NCBI GenBank assembly: GCA_035771175.1
Contig: CM069600.1
Span: forward strand, 4,611,729 to 4,675,728
Direction of reading: 5' to 3'
DNA: 64,000 bases
Origin: Paratinospora sagittata
Lineage: Eukaryota; Streptophyta; Magnoliopsida; Ranunculales; Menispermaceae
Part shown: one piece after another, positions 11,401 through 23,900 of the stretch
Layout: each line of letters starts with the position of its first letter
Numbering within the stretch: the first letter of the stretch is position 1
Program-made: the position numbers and the translations under genes
Notes under the pieces: model-generated
The model's input: only the letters and a program-made list of their open reading frames with translations
What the model was told of the DNA's origin: nothing
The model's database searches: none

Positions 11401-14400
11401 ATTTATGAGGTTTAGAGAATCCTTAAGGGAACAAACTTTGATCTCATATAAATCAAAATCAAGCAAATCATCATCTCCACTAGAATATGGGCAAATGCAT
11501 TCAAAGAGTTTCATCCTTTCCTTGATCCTTGCAGAATCTTCATGTAAAGCAAAGTGATATTGCAACAGACAAATTGCTTTTCCAAGTAGACTAAAACTAA
11601 AAACTTTAAGAAGTTCTGGAGAGGAAGATGGTAAATGCTCACCATATTCTTCCTGAAATATGTTTCTAGAGGTGAAGCTCTTCCAATTCAAGAAACCATC
11701 CAACAGAATTCTTGAATAAACTGATAGTATACTTCCCAAATGCTTGAGATACGGTTTACCGAATTTCACCAAGTTCAATTTCAAGCACGAAAATGCAACA
11801 GGCACAAGCATCATAAGCTCTTCGTCTGTAGGAGCATGGTTAAGGTACTTTCCATTCACCTGTAAATCTTTGTTAAGAACGCATGTAAGTATCTTACCAA
11901 AGAGGGTCAAGTGCAAAGGACTTGATTCAGTAAGAAAAAATAACAACTTTGCTTTTGTAGCATCAGTATTGTTGATGCAATGAACAAGGACTTCGATAGG
12001 ACTGCCCAATACTACCCTATACAGTTCCATGAAAGCAGGTAGAATAGTTATTTGGGGTTGCATATTATTCAGCCTATACACAACATTCAGAGCTGTCAAC
12101 AAGCACCGATCCGCACTTTCTAGTTTGAAATAGGTGGCAATTTCAACTATCTTATTATAAACTTTCTCAAGATAAGACATGTCAGAACTCCTCCCTGCCA
12201 GTTCCCAAAACAAACCAAATGTGACTGTTTTTGAGTTTTGCCTGTTCAGATAAGTGGACAGCAGTTCGAAAGCAACTTCAGAAATGTAACAGCCAATAGA
12301 GAAGCCAAAAGTTTTGAAAAACTCACGATCTGTAGTCTCTTTTTGCTCTACCTTACCAAAGATCCAATTCACAAGTTCCAGCAGCATGAAAGGGGATATA
12401 AAAGTAATAAAAGCCCTAAATATGTTAAAAGTTGGAAAAAGGGGCTTCGGATCTTCAATCGAAATGCAAATTTCAAACTTGCATCTGAATGTTGAAACAA
12501 CCTGCTCAACAATAAACTTGAAAGCTTTTACAAGTTCATTACTGACTGCTTCTTCAGCTTCAGACACAAAAGTCTCACCCTTGGAAAGAGTTAACATGTT
12601 CTCAGCAACGGCTGGCAATAATTGAACAATACTGTCCATTGGATGAATTCCCCCTTTTGATAAACTGATAAACTTTTCAAAACTAATTCCCGAGCTTCCA
12701 TGTGGCAGATCTTCATAACAGCACAAAGGATGTGACAGGGACACAGTCACTGCTGGATGATGAAAGATGGTTTCAACCGCTTCTAGAACATATGTTTGCA
12801 ACTTGGGACCTCCACTGAATTTTGAACTATAGAAATCAGATCTTACAAACAAAAGTTCGGACACCATATACTTTAAGAGAAGAAAACAAATTTCAGAAAG
12901 ATGTTCCAGTTCACCCAAGGGTTTAACCCTGTACGATGACTGTAACTGATGTACCCAGAACAGTATAAGCTGCAGGGTTGCAACAGATTCATTAGTTGGA
13001 CCTTCAGATAACTTTGCACAGAGCAAATCTACCATCTTGGAAGAATGCAACAAATAAGACTTGCTGCTTCTCATGACTGCAGGAAATAGGATCTGAAAAG
13101 GTGTCTGCTTCAGGAACAAACTAAAGGCACAAGAAGCAGTTTCCCCTTGACTAGTATCCGTGGAGGCACCACATTTGGGACAAAGACAATGACCATCCTT
13201 TTTGCAGTTAGTGCTTACCACTGACATAGCCAGTTCCAATCCAGACAAGAATACATCAGGCCACAGATCAGCCACTACAGCAAGAAGTTTCCTTTCATGG
13301 AAAAACATAAATGATAGCAAAGAAAGATCCTCTCCAAATAGACATTTGGAAACGGTTATAGCAGAGGGAAAATTTTGTAATATCGCATCAGGTATTGTGC
13401 AAATAATGGAAAAACAAAATGCAGAAGCTACTCCAACTAAATCACCAGTATCTACTTTTCGTATCATCTTCTTAATCTTATGAAGTGTTCTAGCAAAAGA
13501 ATGGCCAAGTGCATCTGAAGTTGTTGGAACAATGGAAAACAAGCTACTGCAAGCCTGTTGATAGGAAACACTTCTGGAGAAGAGTAAAAGGTTCTTCAAA
13601 GGTCTCCATTCACAGATAAATTCTCCCAAATCATCATCTACTGAAGAGGAAATGCCAAACTTTTCAGTCAAGATCAAATCAATCAGAGCAGAAAGCAAAC
13701 CTCCTCTTGCCTGTTAAAATTCAGTTCAACGGATCATGTTCCGTAAAAAGAGACATCGCGAGTAAGCAAAATGAAAAATATTTACCTGAGTCTGCAAGAT
13801 AAAAGATAATGCATTGCATACATAAATTGAAATCATTGATTTCTCGAATAATTTGAAGGTTCCTGAACCTGAATCCAACAATCTTAAGCACTTCCTTAAA
13901 ATACAAATGACAAGGGGGCTGAAATCAGGAGCAACATCTACAAAGAAAAACAAAATAACAATCAAGATCAAGATATAGATTTTTAGCACTAGCATATAGA
14001 GACATAAGAAAACAGTAGAAAGGTACCAAAAGAAACGCCTAAGTCCATGCAAAATGGAAGATACTGAAATACAAAGCAATAAAAATAAATATATAATTTC
14101 AAGAGTATGACCAGAAAAGAAGTAGACAAATGACCATACACAATCAGTGTAACAGGACAATATTATCTACGAAGAAAATCACTCCAATACACACCATCAA
14201 AAAACTTTTAGGGCACTTTTTCGACTTTTTTTTTCAACTGCAAAGATCTCACCATCCTTTATACCTTCTTTTTTTCCCTTGTATCTCTACATATTGATTT
14301 ATGAGGGAGAATAGCATTCATAGCTGGATGAAGGTTTAACTGGAACCACAATGTCCACATGACCAACCTAACATATTAAAAGAATGGACTTCCTAATTCC

Positions 14401-17400
14401 CATGTCAGCATAGTTTTGAGGATGGTTAACCCCAAGTTGATTGCAAATCTTTCTTTGGAGGATTGAACAAGTGGTTAATTTGGTCAAATAGCCAAATCAA
14501 ACAAGCATAACCAAATGAATATGTATATATGGAAAGAGCAACGTGAATCAAAACAGAAAGAATCCATTTAGTTATCAAACAAACAGAAACCAGGAAATGA
14601 CAGACTTGGAAATGGCCATAATCATAGAGAGTGAAAATTAAAGGAGTAAAATAGGTGGATTTTGGCAGACCATTTTGTCCAACATGAGATAGTGGGAGCA
14701 ACATCTTTTCTGCTTCTATTGAGAACATCTCTCTTTTTTCTAATAGGAAAAAATGACTAATTAAACTGCAAACAAAGCACATGCAACAACAATAAAAACA
14801 GTGATCCAAAATGCTACGCATACGAACCACCACTTACCTTCTACACCTTTTAAATTGGAGGACAGGCACCTCAACTCGTTTAGATACTTGTACAAGTTAT
14901 TTCCCATTGTTGAAACAGCATCACACAAGAATGAAACAACCACTGAGAAGTCTTGGAAAACTTCAAGATGTTGACAATCCATAGAATAATTATACCTTTT
15001 ATAACCAGGTAAGAATAAGAGCCACACATCAATTTCTAGGAGATTTCTGTCAAAGGCACCAGTACTTAGCATAGCAACTCGTACAAGGACGTATGCTTGA
15101 TCTCGAATTCCTTTAATTGGTGAATATAACAGATTAATCAATGGCTGCAAATGCTTGAACATCAACTCAGGTGGTCTAACTGAGGCACTATTCTGAGGAG
15201 ATGATCCCACAAATTCTACTAATAGGGATAGGAGAGATTGTTGCTCATTAATTGATATAGTTGAAGGCTTAGTAGGAAGAAGTTTGAAGAAATCATACGA
15301 CCTATCCATTGCATTTGGAATCGTTTGCTGCAAGTGATTCACCCATGATCAGTCATAAGAGCATAAATCTCTAATGGATTATTCAGAATAAATAAACCAT
15401 TTCAACTCACCAATACATTTTTGGGTAAAAAATAAAATAAAATAACAGCGCCACTGCATAACAATGGATCATACAATATAAATAAAGCATTTTGAACTCA
15501 ACAATTTCATCTTCGAGTAAGAAAAATAACAACAGTGCATTAGAATCCATATTATAAGGATGAAAAGTCTATTGAAATATGGATGGCATCGGAACGGTTG
15601 TCTTCACAATAGTGTGTCAACAAAAAAACCTAAAAAGAAAAAATGAATAAAGAAAAGATAGTTATTGTTCGCACAAGTTTGAGCGCATTGACCATCTTAG
15701 TGACCATGAACATCTTTGTGATAAAAAATAACAAAAGAATAAGTACAATGGAAAACCACATTAGACTCTAATTTATGCTAACAAAAGACAGATAGTGTAC
15801 TCGAGTCCCCATGGACAAGTATCAACAAAGTAAGAAACGATATGGAGCTCAACTTAGTTCCCACACTTCCACTAGAATGAAAAGAACGGAGAAACTAATA
15901 ATGTTGCCAAAACATAGGATTATATTTGCAAATAAAATTTATAAAAAAAAAATCAGTAACAATTATTTGGAATGTAGCGAGATACTATGAGAATGGTAAT
16001 TTTGACATAGCAGATCAAATTTCAAGTCAACTTCCAATTGAGGGCTAAAACTATCTCAACTAATGTAATATTATGTAACTATTTGGCATTCCTTGAAATG
16101 TGGAAAAAGCTCTATCTTTGTCCAATCTTCCAAATTTGACGAAATTAGAAAAAGAGGTGTATAGAATTGTGTTTTATGCCACACCATGGGCTCTATGGCT
16201 TGAGCGGAATAGAAGAATTTTCAACAATGAGACTAAGGAAAGTTGCCAATTATGGGCAGAAATTAAGTTTCTAGCTAGTTCCTGGGTTTTCGCTTCCTCT
16301 ATAGTAAAAAGTTTCACTTTCAGATGGTATTTAAGTTGGTCCAATAGTCTGTACTGGGCACACTGTATTTGAGTATGTGCTGGATGAAGACACTTGTATA
16401 GAGTTAGTATAATTGAGAATAGGTTGGTTGTTTGGCCAGGTGAAGCACTTTTGGTGCTTTCCCACAAATTTGTAATTTGTTTTACTACATATTAATACAA
16501 AATATTTTTGTTTCTGCCCAACCAAAAAAAAAATATTTGGAATAAAGTTTCTTAATATCACATTCTTCATTCGTTTAAAAAGAATAAGGACGAAAGATTG
16601 ACCATGAGGAGTATGTGCCAAAAAAATATAATAATGCCACAGGTGCTAACTCAAGAAAATAAAAAGTTTCAACAGAGAGAGCGTACAAAATATAAAGTGA
16701 GAGCATCAAGCAACTTGGAGTGGAAGTACGCTTCTGCATCTTTTAATTCATTTTCGATGCCACGATTATTTGAGCCCCATATACCAGCTAAAACCTTCAC
16801 ACAATCATCTTCACTTCTCAACTCCTCCTTGATGACAGAACCAGCAGCCTCTTCCCTCTCATTTGGAAAATCTCCTTCAAGCTCGCCACCAATTCCACTT
16901 ACAAGAATATCGATGTTCTCATTCATCAATTCTGGCTTCAATTTCTTTACACCGTGGCTAAAATGAATTTCAGATGACTCTACAGACTTCCTCGGCCTTT
17001 TCAAGTTTGTCCCACAGCTTTTGGAACTGATGCAACCAAAGGAAGAAAGCAACTTTAGAAGAACCTGAGGATCAGGTAGAAAAGCTCTCACTTCGTCCTG
17101 AATTTCTTGCTTGAGAGGTACCCACTTCTTTACCATGAGACCATTAAAAGAAGAATTATAATCAAACACTCCAAGTAGACTTTCTAATGACTTCAGTGCC
17201 TCCAAAAGAAGCTTTAAGGTACCATGCTTCACAATAACATCTGAGTGAAGTAGGCCCCTATTGATTACAATTCGAGCAAAAGCACGAGGAATAATGCATT
17301 TCAACAAACACTGCACCTCTGAGCTGTCTATAGAAGGCAGGTCATCAGTTTGAGAAGTAAGAGCACCAAAGGAACATTTTCTAGTGGAGGCCACCAAATC

Positions 17401-18584
17401 TGAGGCGAGTGATACTGCAGCAGTCCTGCAAAAAGAGTACAAATCACATCAAAACGTCTAATAAAATTGAAAATAAATATCACTAACAAGTACTAAGCCA
17501 TACGTAAAACTGACCAAGTTGAAGATGCACGAGGTTCTAGAACGTATGGGAAGTCTTCCATGTATGCAGAACCCAAAGTAGGCCTTCCATGGACAATGGC
17601 CAAAAGCAAGGCTCTATGATAGTCATTTTCTGTTGCCTTTAGCTTCTTCATGAGCTCCAAGAGTCGCCTTGGATTTCCCTTCAGTATTTTTGCAGGAACA
17701 TTCAGATCAGGCATTAGCCCGTTACAAGGATCAGTACAAACCATAATTAAGACCTCATGAGCAACTTGGGCAGGAGGACCACCTATTGGATTCCCAGAAA
17801 TACTTACTAGCTGATCCAAAGCAATGCTTCCAAAGAGAACACTCCTAAGACCTGGGGGCACCAAGGAGTCGGGAGTGAGAACTCTATCCCGCATCACGGA
17901 CAGAACATAAACTACAATCTCATCATCATCACAACCGAGTAAACAAAGAACACTAGAATACATTTCCTTCAGTTGTAAGACCCACCTCAGCAATCTTGGG
18001 TTCCCAACCTCCAAAAATGACATTGCAAACTCGATGAATGATCTTCTCGTTACATATTTTTTCCCCTTCTTTTCTGCATTTTTCTTTTGATATTCGGCTA
18101 GCTTAGTGAACACAGGAAGCTTGAAATCGAAACTCTTGGCAACCTCAGACGCCAAACCAACCCCACGCCTAACAATTGCAGCCAACAGCGACAGAGCTGC
18201 ATTCTGACGTCTACTTTCTTTGCTATTCAGCTCCGTGTAAATATCTCCCAACTTTGTTTCAATAATGGAACGAGCGACCTTGTCCAGCCTCCGGCTTACA
18301 ATAATTCTCCCCCGATCATCCAATTTATACTTCCCATCCGGATGGCCCAGAATAGCTGAAATTAAGAAAAAGACATGAACCATTCCAGGTTTCCCCTCTC
18401 GGAGTTTCCACGCTTCCATTAGCTCGGAGCACAAAGGAGAAGCATTCACATATTGAATGAGCATATGGCCTCCAGAATCATCTCTGAGTATACTAATGAA
18501 TTCCTTGGATGCTTCAGAATAAATCTTAATTTCCATGGAACATAAATTATGTAGGAGCTCCTTAATTTTTGCTTCAAACGCCAT
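2403..18584 (-). CDS. URB1: URB1/Npa1-type nucleolar pre-ribosomal-associated protein, 11 visible exons, 3' end missing
   Basis: Exons in transcription order: 18584-17515, 17425-16687, 15327-14838, 13937-13786, 13710-10258, 10149-9937, 9488-9285, 9102-8899, 7326-7168, 4607-4263, 2859-2403. All inferred introns are GT...AG and the reading phase is kept, giving about 2,495 residues. Plant URB1 proteins are about 2,500-2,700 residues. The N-terminal Npa1-type helical-repeat domain lies in exon 1; the conserved C-terminal URB1/NopRA1 block is encoded by exons 6-8 (residues about 1,969-2,175; for example DPAFLLHFAIHVLSMGYLEP). The family acts in the nucleolus in early assembly of the 60S subunit. 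The ATG at 18584 is the first after an in-frame TAA upstream. Exon 11 ends in phase 1 at a GT donor and no matching last exon is visible, so roughly the last 100 residues lie left of the window or are lost. The exon 10 donor at 4263 was chosen because it keeps phase and the expected length. Confidence 0.9.
2944..3537 (+). mobile_element. LINE fragment, endonuclease (APE) domain, inside a URB1 intron
   Basis: On the plus strand, antisense to the host gene, damaged frames spell the start of a plant L1-type ORF2: MKIFSWNLRDSGA at about 3,106, KKEQPDIVCIS, KEWIILRAEGRVGG, SVSICIEEKEG and CGPSREQYRSGFWGDMAGLS. These are the conserved motifs of the apurinic-type endonuclease that nicks target DNA. 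Stops (for example near 3,225 and 3,355) and frameshifts show it is dead. It lies in the intron between exons 10 and 11. Confidence 0.75.
4233..4258. repeat. (GA)13 microsatellite beside a splice donor
   Basis: A perfect GA/CT dinucleotide run. In the URB1 transcript it reads as a CU tract beginning only about 4 bases after the exon 10 donor. Confidence 0.95.
4735..4935. repeat. GC-rich island in URB1 intron 9, possible old SINE-like insert
   Basis: About 200 bp of much higher GC content than the surrounding intron (for example GTGAGGTGTCGGGCCCC). On the minus strand it ends in an A-rich tail (AAAAAATAAAATAAAAT). There is no coding frame. The composition and tail suggest a retroposed insert, but I do not recognise the family. 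Confidence 0.3.
6490..6820 (+). mobile_element. LINE fragment, C-terminal part of reverse transcriptase ORF
   Basis: The plus strand encodes RLNGWKRSFLSKGGR from 6,526, continuing LTLIKSVLVGLPTYFLSIFR, then VAVLLEKMTRDFLWKG and KEQGGLGIGNISITN. This is the strongly conserved segment after the catalytic core of plant L1-type LINEs. About 290 bp are open, ending in a stop at 6,814-6,816. Both ends are truncated. It is antisense in URB1 intron 9, the largest intron. Confidence 0.8.
16095..16537 (+). mobile_element. LINE 3' end with poly(A), in URB1 intron 2
   Basis: The plus strand encodes FYATPWALWLERNRRIF, then LWAEIKFLASSWVF, typical of the zinc-binding tail that ends plant LINE ORF2. About 150 bp of 3' untranslated sequence follow and end in a run of A residues (about 16,526-16,535), the usual LINE 3' terminus. 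Only the 3' end is present, as expected for a 5'-truncated insertion. It is antisense to URB1. Confidence 0.75.
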
Positions 18585-19845
18585 CTTTAAATTTACAATA
18601 ATTTTCAAGTTTTCTTTCTTTCTTTCCTGTGTCAAGCACAGAACGCTAGAATCTGGTTAAATAAATATAAATATCATCGAGAGATAATGTTTTGTTGAAG
18701 CTTTTTAATTAACAGAAGCAGTGAGGCAGTAAAAGACACTGGTTTACAACCGATTGAAACAATCCATGCCCATCTCAACCTTCCTTAAACTTGTTATTTG
18801 TATATGTTCCAAAATCAAACTATTCATCTACAGTCAAGTTAAGAAAAGGAAGAAGACGGAAAGATAGTATGGGCGGTGTGGTGTGGTATACCTAAAAGAA
18901 GGTTAGTGTTGCAGCAACTGTTGGAGGGCTGCGACGGGAAGTGCACGGTGGCGAACTGGCGATGGCGGCAACAGCCGCTGCTAGTCCGCCCCTTTTCTCT
19001 TCTATCTCCTCTCTTAGGGCGCGAACGCGAAGTGCACGGTGTACGGTAGTTCTGTGTTTTTTCTGCCCCTTTTCTCTTCACTCTCCTCTCTCGCGAACGC
19101 GAATAGTTCTGTGTTTTTTGGCGATACAGTTGCAGACGGACCTTGCGCACAGTAAAAGTTGAGAAGGTTGTCCAGATTTCGCGGGTAGGTTTAGGGTTGT
19201 TAATTTAAAGTTCTTTTTTAAATTAGTTAGATACCCTGTAATTTTTAAATATTTTCAAATTCCTCCCTAGGGTGCGCCTAGGCGCTTTGGAACGCCGGCG
19301 TCTTGAAATCACTGTTAAGATCCTATGACAAAAAAAAATTCACAAGTTTTTTAGCGATTTAATAATTTTAAAAAATCAAAACTTCAAAATTTAAATGATG
19401 AATCTCACAAAACAAAAACAAAGAGCAAAACTACTGGTTTTTTTTCGTTAAAAAGAAGACTATAACAACGAATTAAAATATTTTTAAAATGTTAAAAATA
19501 TAAAAATATTCAAAAAATAGTTAAAAAAAATATTAGGGTTAGGTTAGAAAGATTTAAAATGTGAAAAACAGTGAGAAAAATGTTTTAAGAAACTCAAAGG
19601 TAAGAATAACCTTTTAAATTTTGTGATAAAAATAAAATGTGATAAAAAAAATAGCTTGTTTTTATTTATCTAGTAAAACTTTATATATATATTTTAAATA
19701 ATTTTTTTATCTCATTTTAACGAAAATCAGTAGAATTCCTACTTTTTTCAAAAAATCACTTTTCACATCGTTGCAAAAAGTCGGACAATCTTCAATCTTC
19801 AATATTTTTTAACTATGGGCTTTTTACTTTATTGTTCTTAAAAAA
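18585..19845. other. URB1 upstream region with a GC-rich tandem repeat
   Basis: This is the 5' flank of URB1 and half of the spacer between the divergent genes. At 18,989-19,119 a pyrimidine-rich block plus GCGCGAACGCGAA occurs twice, each followed by TAGTTCTGTGTTTTTT. The block is the most GC-rich part of the spacer and could be a promoter or 5' UTR segment. From about 19,200 the sequence is very AT-rich, apart from GGTGCGCCTAGGCGC near 19,271. I see no supported gene. Confidence 0.5.
18989..19119. repeat. Imperfect tandem repeat, two copies, CpG-rich
   Basis: CCCCTTTTCTCTTC...CGCGAACGCGAA occurs at 18,989-19,031 and 19,066-19,103. Each copy leads into TAGTTCTGTGTTTTTT (19,047 and 19,104). 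The first copy has an extra GTGCACGGTGTACGG. Confidence 0.8.
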
Positions 19846-20071
19846 TAAAAAAAATTTATAAATATCATCAAAATTTAAATAATAATTATTTTGCCTTTAA
19901 AGTTCAGTTAGTCGACACACAAACGCCACATGGACCGGGAAATTGGAGCAATTAAGAAGACGTTTTTTCAAAATACGTTTTCTCTAACATTTTTTTTTTT
20001 TTTGAATCGAGTATTTAAAAAAGACACCTATTGAAATCTTTATAACCAGCATGATCAGATAGAATAATATT

Positions 20072-20449
20072 TCACAAAACCTGATCGCTCTTTCGATCCA
20101 TTTGATCAAAGATTTGGTGACAATCTAGTAAATAACCAGATTTTGTGCACATGTTCATCAGAGCTTTAGAAACAAGCAAATTCGACTCGTTGTATCCGAT
20201 TTTGAGACTGTAGCCATGGAAGACCTTTCCTAAGTCGATTCTTGCGATTGCGGAACACGATTTGAGAATAGCTGCGAAAGTTAGAGGATCTGGTTGAACA
20301 AATTTGCGTGTTTTGTTGAGAGAAGAAGAGATGACGAGCTTCTTCGTGATTGGAGCTTGTAGAGTAATTTTTGATCGTTTCGTTCTATTTTTTGAAATCT
20401 TCTTCTTGTTGGAGAAATTGTTCGTACAGGTTTTGTGCAGTTTCTTCAC
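20072..20449 (-). pseudogene. PPR protein fragment captured inside the transposon
   Basis: The frame encodes about 125 residues. The C-terminal 70 read as a PLS-class pentatricopeptide stretch (PDPLTFAAILKSCSAIA, then LGKVFHGYSLKIGY, VSKALMNMCTKSGYL, CHQIFDQMD), that is, about two 35-residue helical hairpins. PPR proteins bind organellar RNA; full proteins of this class have ten or more repeats. There is no ATG at the open-frame start (the first codon is GTG), no downstream repeats and no E/DYW tail, so it is a fragment. The motif wording resembles the N-terminal part of SLG1-like PPR proteins, a weak impression. It lies wholly between the inverted ends of the element. Confidence 0.7.
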
Positions 20450-20664
20450 TTCTTGTTATTGATACTGAAGATGCGGAGAAATGGCAAAAGAGAGGTTAAG
20501 TGCTTGATGGGGAATTTTTTTTTTTTTTTTAAGAGATGACGTCTTTAAGAAAAAATGCATTTTATTAAAAAAAAATAATTATTTAAGAAGATGTCTTTTA
20601 AAAAATATTTTTTATATAAAAAAAAAATCCATGCTTCTTAACTGCTCTAGCTCGTAAGCCTACG

Positions 20665-20732
20665 TGGTGCCTGTGTGTCGAATGATTGAGCTTTAACATG
20701 GTGCCTGTGTGTCGAATGATTGAGCTTTAAAT
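20665..20732. repeat. 34-bp tandem duplication in the right transposon end
   Basis: TGGTGCCTGTGTGTCGAATG and the 14 bases after it occur twice in direct succession (20,665 and 20,699). The left end of the element has this segment only once. Confidence 0.9.
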
Positions 20733-20990
20733 AATCAAATTAGGACAAAACAATCATTATTTAAAATTTTGATAGTATTTGTAATTTTTTTTCCGTACCA
20801 AACGCCCAAAATTTTCATCGGCAGCCTTTTTTGTTTTTTTATGTTTTCTTGGGTCAAGTAAACACAACCGGAGTTAACATAAGTATGAATCGGTGATGAA
20901 ACAGCCCTACAAGAACAAACTAAGAAGGGAACAAAGCCGGCGTTGAAAATAAGAAGAGCGGTAGGCGTTTCTTCCGGCGTCTCGCTGAAA

Positions 20991-23900
20991 ATGGCGGAGG
21001 AGAAGATTTGCAGTCACTCAAAGCGACTGAGAAAAGAGGGGTGCGACCCGGTGCAGGACCCTTCATCATGGCTTCTCGGCAATATAGTTGAAAAGAAACT
21101 TCCAACCCACACCTCATCTCTCCCTCGACCTTCCATTATCGCTTTCCCCGTCGCTCGCCACCGATCCCACGGCCCTGTATCTAAGCTTTCCCAAACACTA
21201 ATTTTTATTTTTATTTTTTCGGAATCGCATTTAGATTGCTTCCCTTTTAGCAGCTTACCCATTTTCTTTTACAGCACTGGGTTCCACTAAGCAGCGAAAT
21301 GGATGTTGACGAGGACGGTGAACATGATTTGGATGAAGAAGAACAAGATGATTACGAGCCACACATCAAACATGTCGCAGCTTCTGTTCAACGCATCCAG
21401 AGAAAACCAAAGAAAAGCTTGGATTTTAGCGGGTGGAGAGAGCTAGTTAATAAGCAACCGGAAGAAGAAGAACGTCAAAAGGAAAAGGCACTAGTCAATA
21501 ATAGAAAACCTATTGTAAAAAAAAATTCAACAGTTGCTGAGGCTTTGGACTCTACAGTTGCTGCTGTTGGTATTAAACAGAATGATGATTTGGATTCCTT
21601 TCGTATTGAGAAAGAGTACGGCGAACACGAAGCTAGTCATGGCAGTTTTAACGAACAACAAGTATTAGAAGAACAACAAGTATCGGTGCTGCCCCTTGAG
21701 ACTCAAATTGATGCCGAAAACCGTGTGCTTTTAAACCAAATGTCTCCTGGCGAGATTGCAGAAGCGCAGGTAGATATAATGGAGAAATTGAAGCCCGAGT
21801 TATTGGAGATGCTAAGAAAACGGGGACAACAAAAGAAGTTTGAGAAGCAACCAACTTTATTATCATCTCAGAATGACTCCAACAAAGATGCAACAAAAAA
21901 TGATGCACATTTAGAGGGAGAAGATGCTAGAAGAAGAATTCCACCACATGTCTCTGCTACAACAACCGCAACTGCCAATGCCACACTTCGTTTACAAGAA
22001 AGTAGTGGAGCAAAGAGTAAGAATTTCTGGAATTCATGGACTGAGAGAGTTGAAGCAGTCAGGACATTAAGGTTTACATTGGACGGGAATGTTCTGCAAA
22101 ATCATTCCACCGAAACATCCGGCACAGGTAATCTAATCATGTACCACTACATGGTTGAGCCTTGAGCCTCCAATAGTGCTCTTACTTGTTTCAATTTTTA
22201 TTGCGTTTATTATTCTTTTTGATATATATATATATATAGAGTTGTTGAGAAAAATGAACGACAAATTGCTAGAAATGGATGTTGTAAGGAAGCTGTTGAG
22301 TTTTCATTGGGTATTGGTTTCTTAGAGATGAGGCATTTGGTTCCTCAACTTCGTTCTTGTGGAATTGCTAAATTTTTTCTGTTTTCTGCTGTATGTTAGT
22401 AACCATATTTTTTTCTCCATGATATGTTAATAACAATTTTCATGATTCGAAAATTCTTTGGTTAAAAGATGAGTTATTTCTTGTAATGGGGTTGGATAAT
22501 GACTTATTTACTTTCCCCCTGTGCTGTAGGTAGTCTTCCAGAGTGCAGTCAACATAATACTGGCAATTGCAGTTGTCGTGACTACTTAAAGTCTGATGGG
22601 GATCCTGCTGCCACTGGGTACACAATCAAAGAGGCTGTAGCACTCAGCAGAAGCATGGTTAGTTTACCTATGTTTTTGTGATTCTTGCGTGGGCAGGTGA
22701 CGAATTTGTCGTTAGATAACTTGCTGTTTCTATAATCATGAATTTGAAATTATAATGCTATAAAATGTTTGATATTGAGATGACTTTTGAATTCATCACA
22801 AAAATCATTGTTCCAGAAATAATAAATCTCCTTCTTTGAATGGTTGGAAATGTTAAAAATTGTGTCTCTACCACAAAAACTTCTTGTGCCAATCTCATTC
22901 TGAAAGTAATACATAAAATAGAGTTTGTCCCCTTCTCTTTTTATTTTGCTCCAAGATGTGGTACTCTTACAAATGTAGTCTTATTTCAATTTTCTAAATT
23001 GATTACATATTGGTGCAATCCAAATTTGTTTCTGTTTCAAGAAACAAGCAAGGTGCTCCTAGAAACGGTACAACTGAAATTTTCATCAATTATAGAAACT
23101 TGTCTTTATAAAATAGAAATATGAGAACTATTTTTCACATAGAAATATATCCAAATGTAGCCCAAGTGGCCAGCCTCCATATTGCTAATAAATATATGAA
23201 CCAATATTGGATAGAACTGCCAATATAACTTGAAGCCCATAATACCAATAAAATTTCACAAATAGTGATGTAGTCTGTTGCACAAAAAAAGTTTTGAGTT
23301 GCTGTATTATCACCTAATGACCATATTTTACCTAGTGAATTGGCATTTTTGTAATGGTCACGCTGCATGAAAATTTTACTTTAAAATGAATTCAGTGTCT
23401 GGGAAGTTCTGCTTTTTTAATGAATTTTTATATTTGACCGTCTAAATACTTCTGTAAAGCAACCATAAGTCTTGGAGAGGCTTGGTTTCAGAAGGTTTTT
23501 ATATTTCAATTCACATGACCTCAATGAAGATTTCAGGTTCCAGGACAACGAGGACTTGCATTGCAGCTTCTTGCATCTGTGCTTGATAAGGCTTTACATG
23601 AACTGCAACAAGTTCAGATTGGCTGTTCTATGAGGCATGCTAGTAATGGAAATGAGTTTGTTGATTGGATGGCTGTTTGGGCATATGCTCTTGGACCAGA
23701 ACCTGAACTTGCTTTATCAATAAGGTAAGTTCAACTATTTTCTCGCTGGTTATAGTTCAGCACTGATGCCTGAATTATCATTTACTTTTGAAACAAACTT
23801 CTGGGTAGGTATCCCACACTTGAACCGATTCTTTCTTGTTTAAGAATCTTTTTCTAGATGCTCTGAAACAACTTGGAAATTCTCTAGAAGAAATAATAGG

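Larger units (their letters stand above)
19846..20794. mobile_element. Non-autonomous transposon with long inverted ends carrying a PPR fragment (Pack-MULE-like)
   Basis: The left end (about 19,846-19,962) and the right end (about 20,632-20,794) are imperfect inverted repeats. Paired segments include AATATCATCAAAATTTAAAT with AATACTATCAAAATTTTAAA, TTAAAGTTCAGTTAGTCGACACACA with a TTAAAGCTCAATCATTCGACACACA block, and GCAATTAAGAAG with GCAGTTAAGAAG. No transposase is present; the cargo is a PPR fragment. Mutator-like elements that capture gene pieces have this shape. I could not find a convincing 9-bp target duplication, so the superfamily is inferred. The right end lies about 200 bp upstream of the MINIYO start codon. 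Confidence 0.6.

Noticed and set aside
18585..18635. A longer URB1 N-terminus starting at 18,635
   Set aside because: The codon there is TTG, not ATG; the first in-frame ATG after the upstream stop is 18,584.
18839..19162. Open frames of 73 and 103 residues upstream of URB1
   Set aside because: Composition-driven frames in a CpG-rich tandem repeat on both strands, with no domain and no splice partner.
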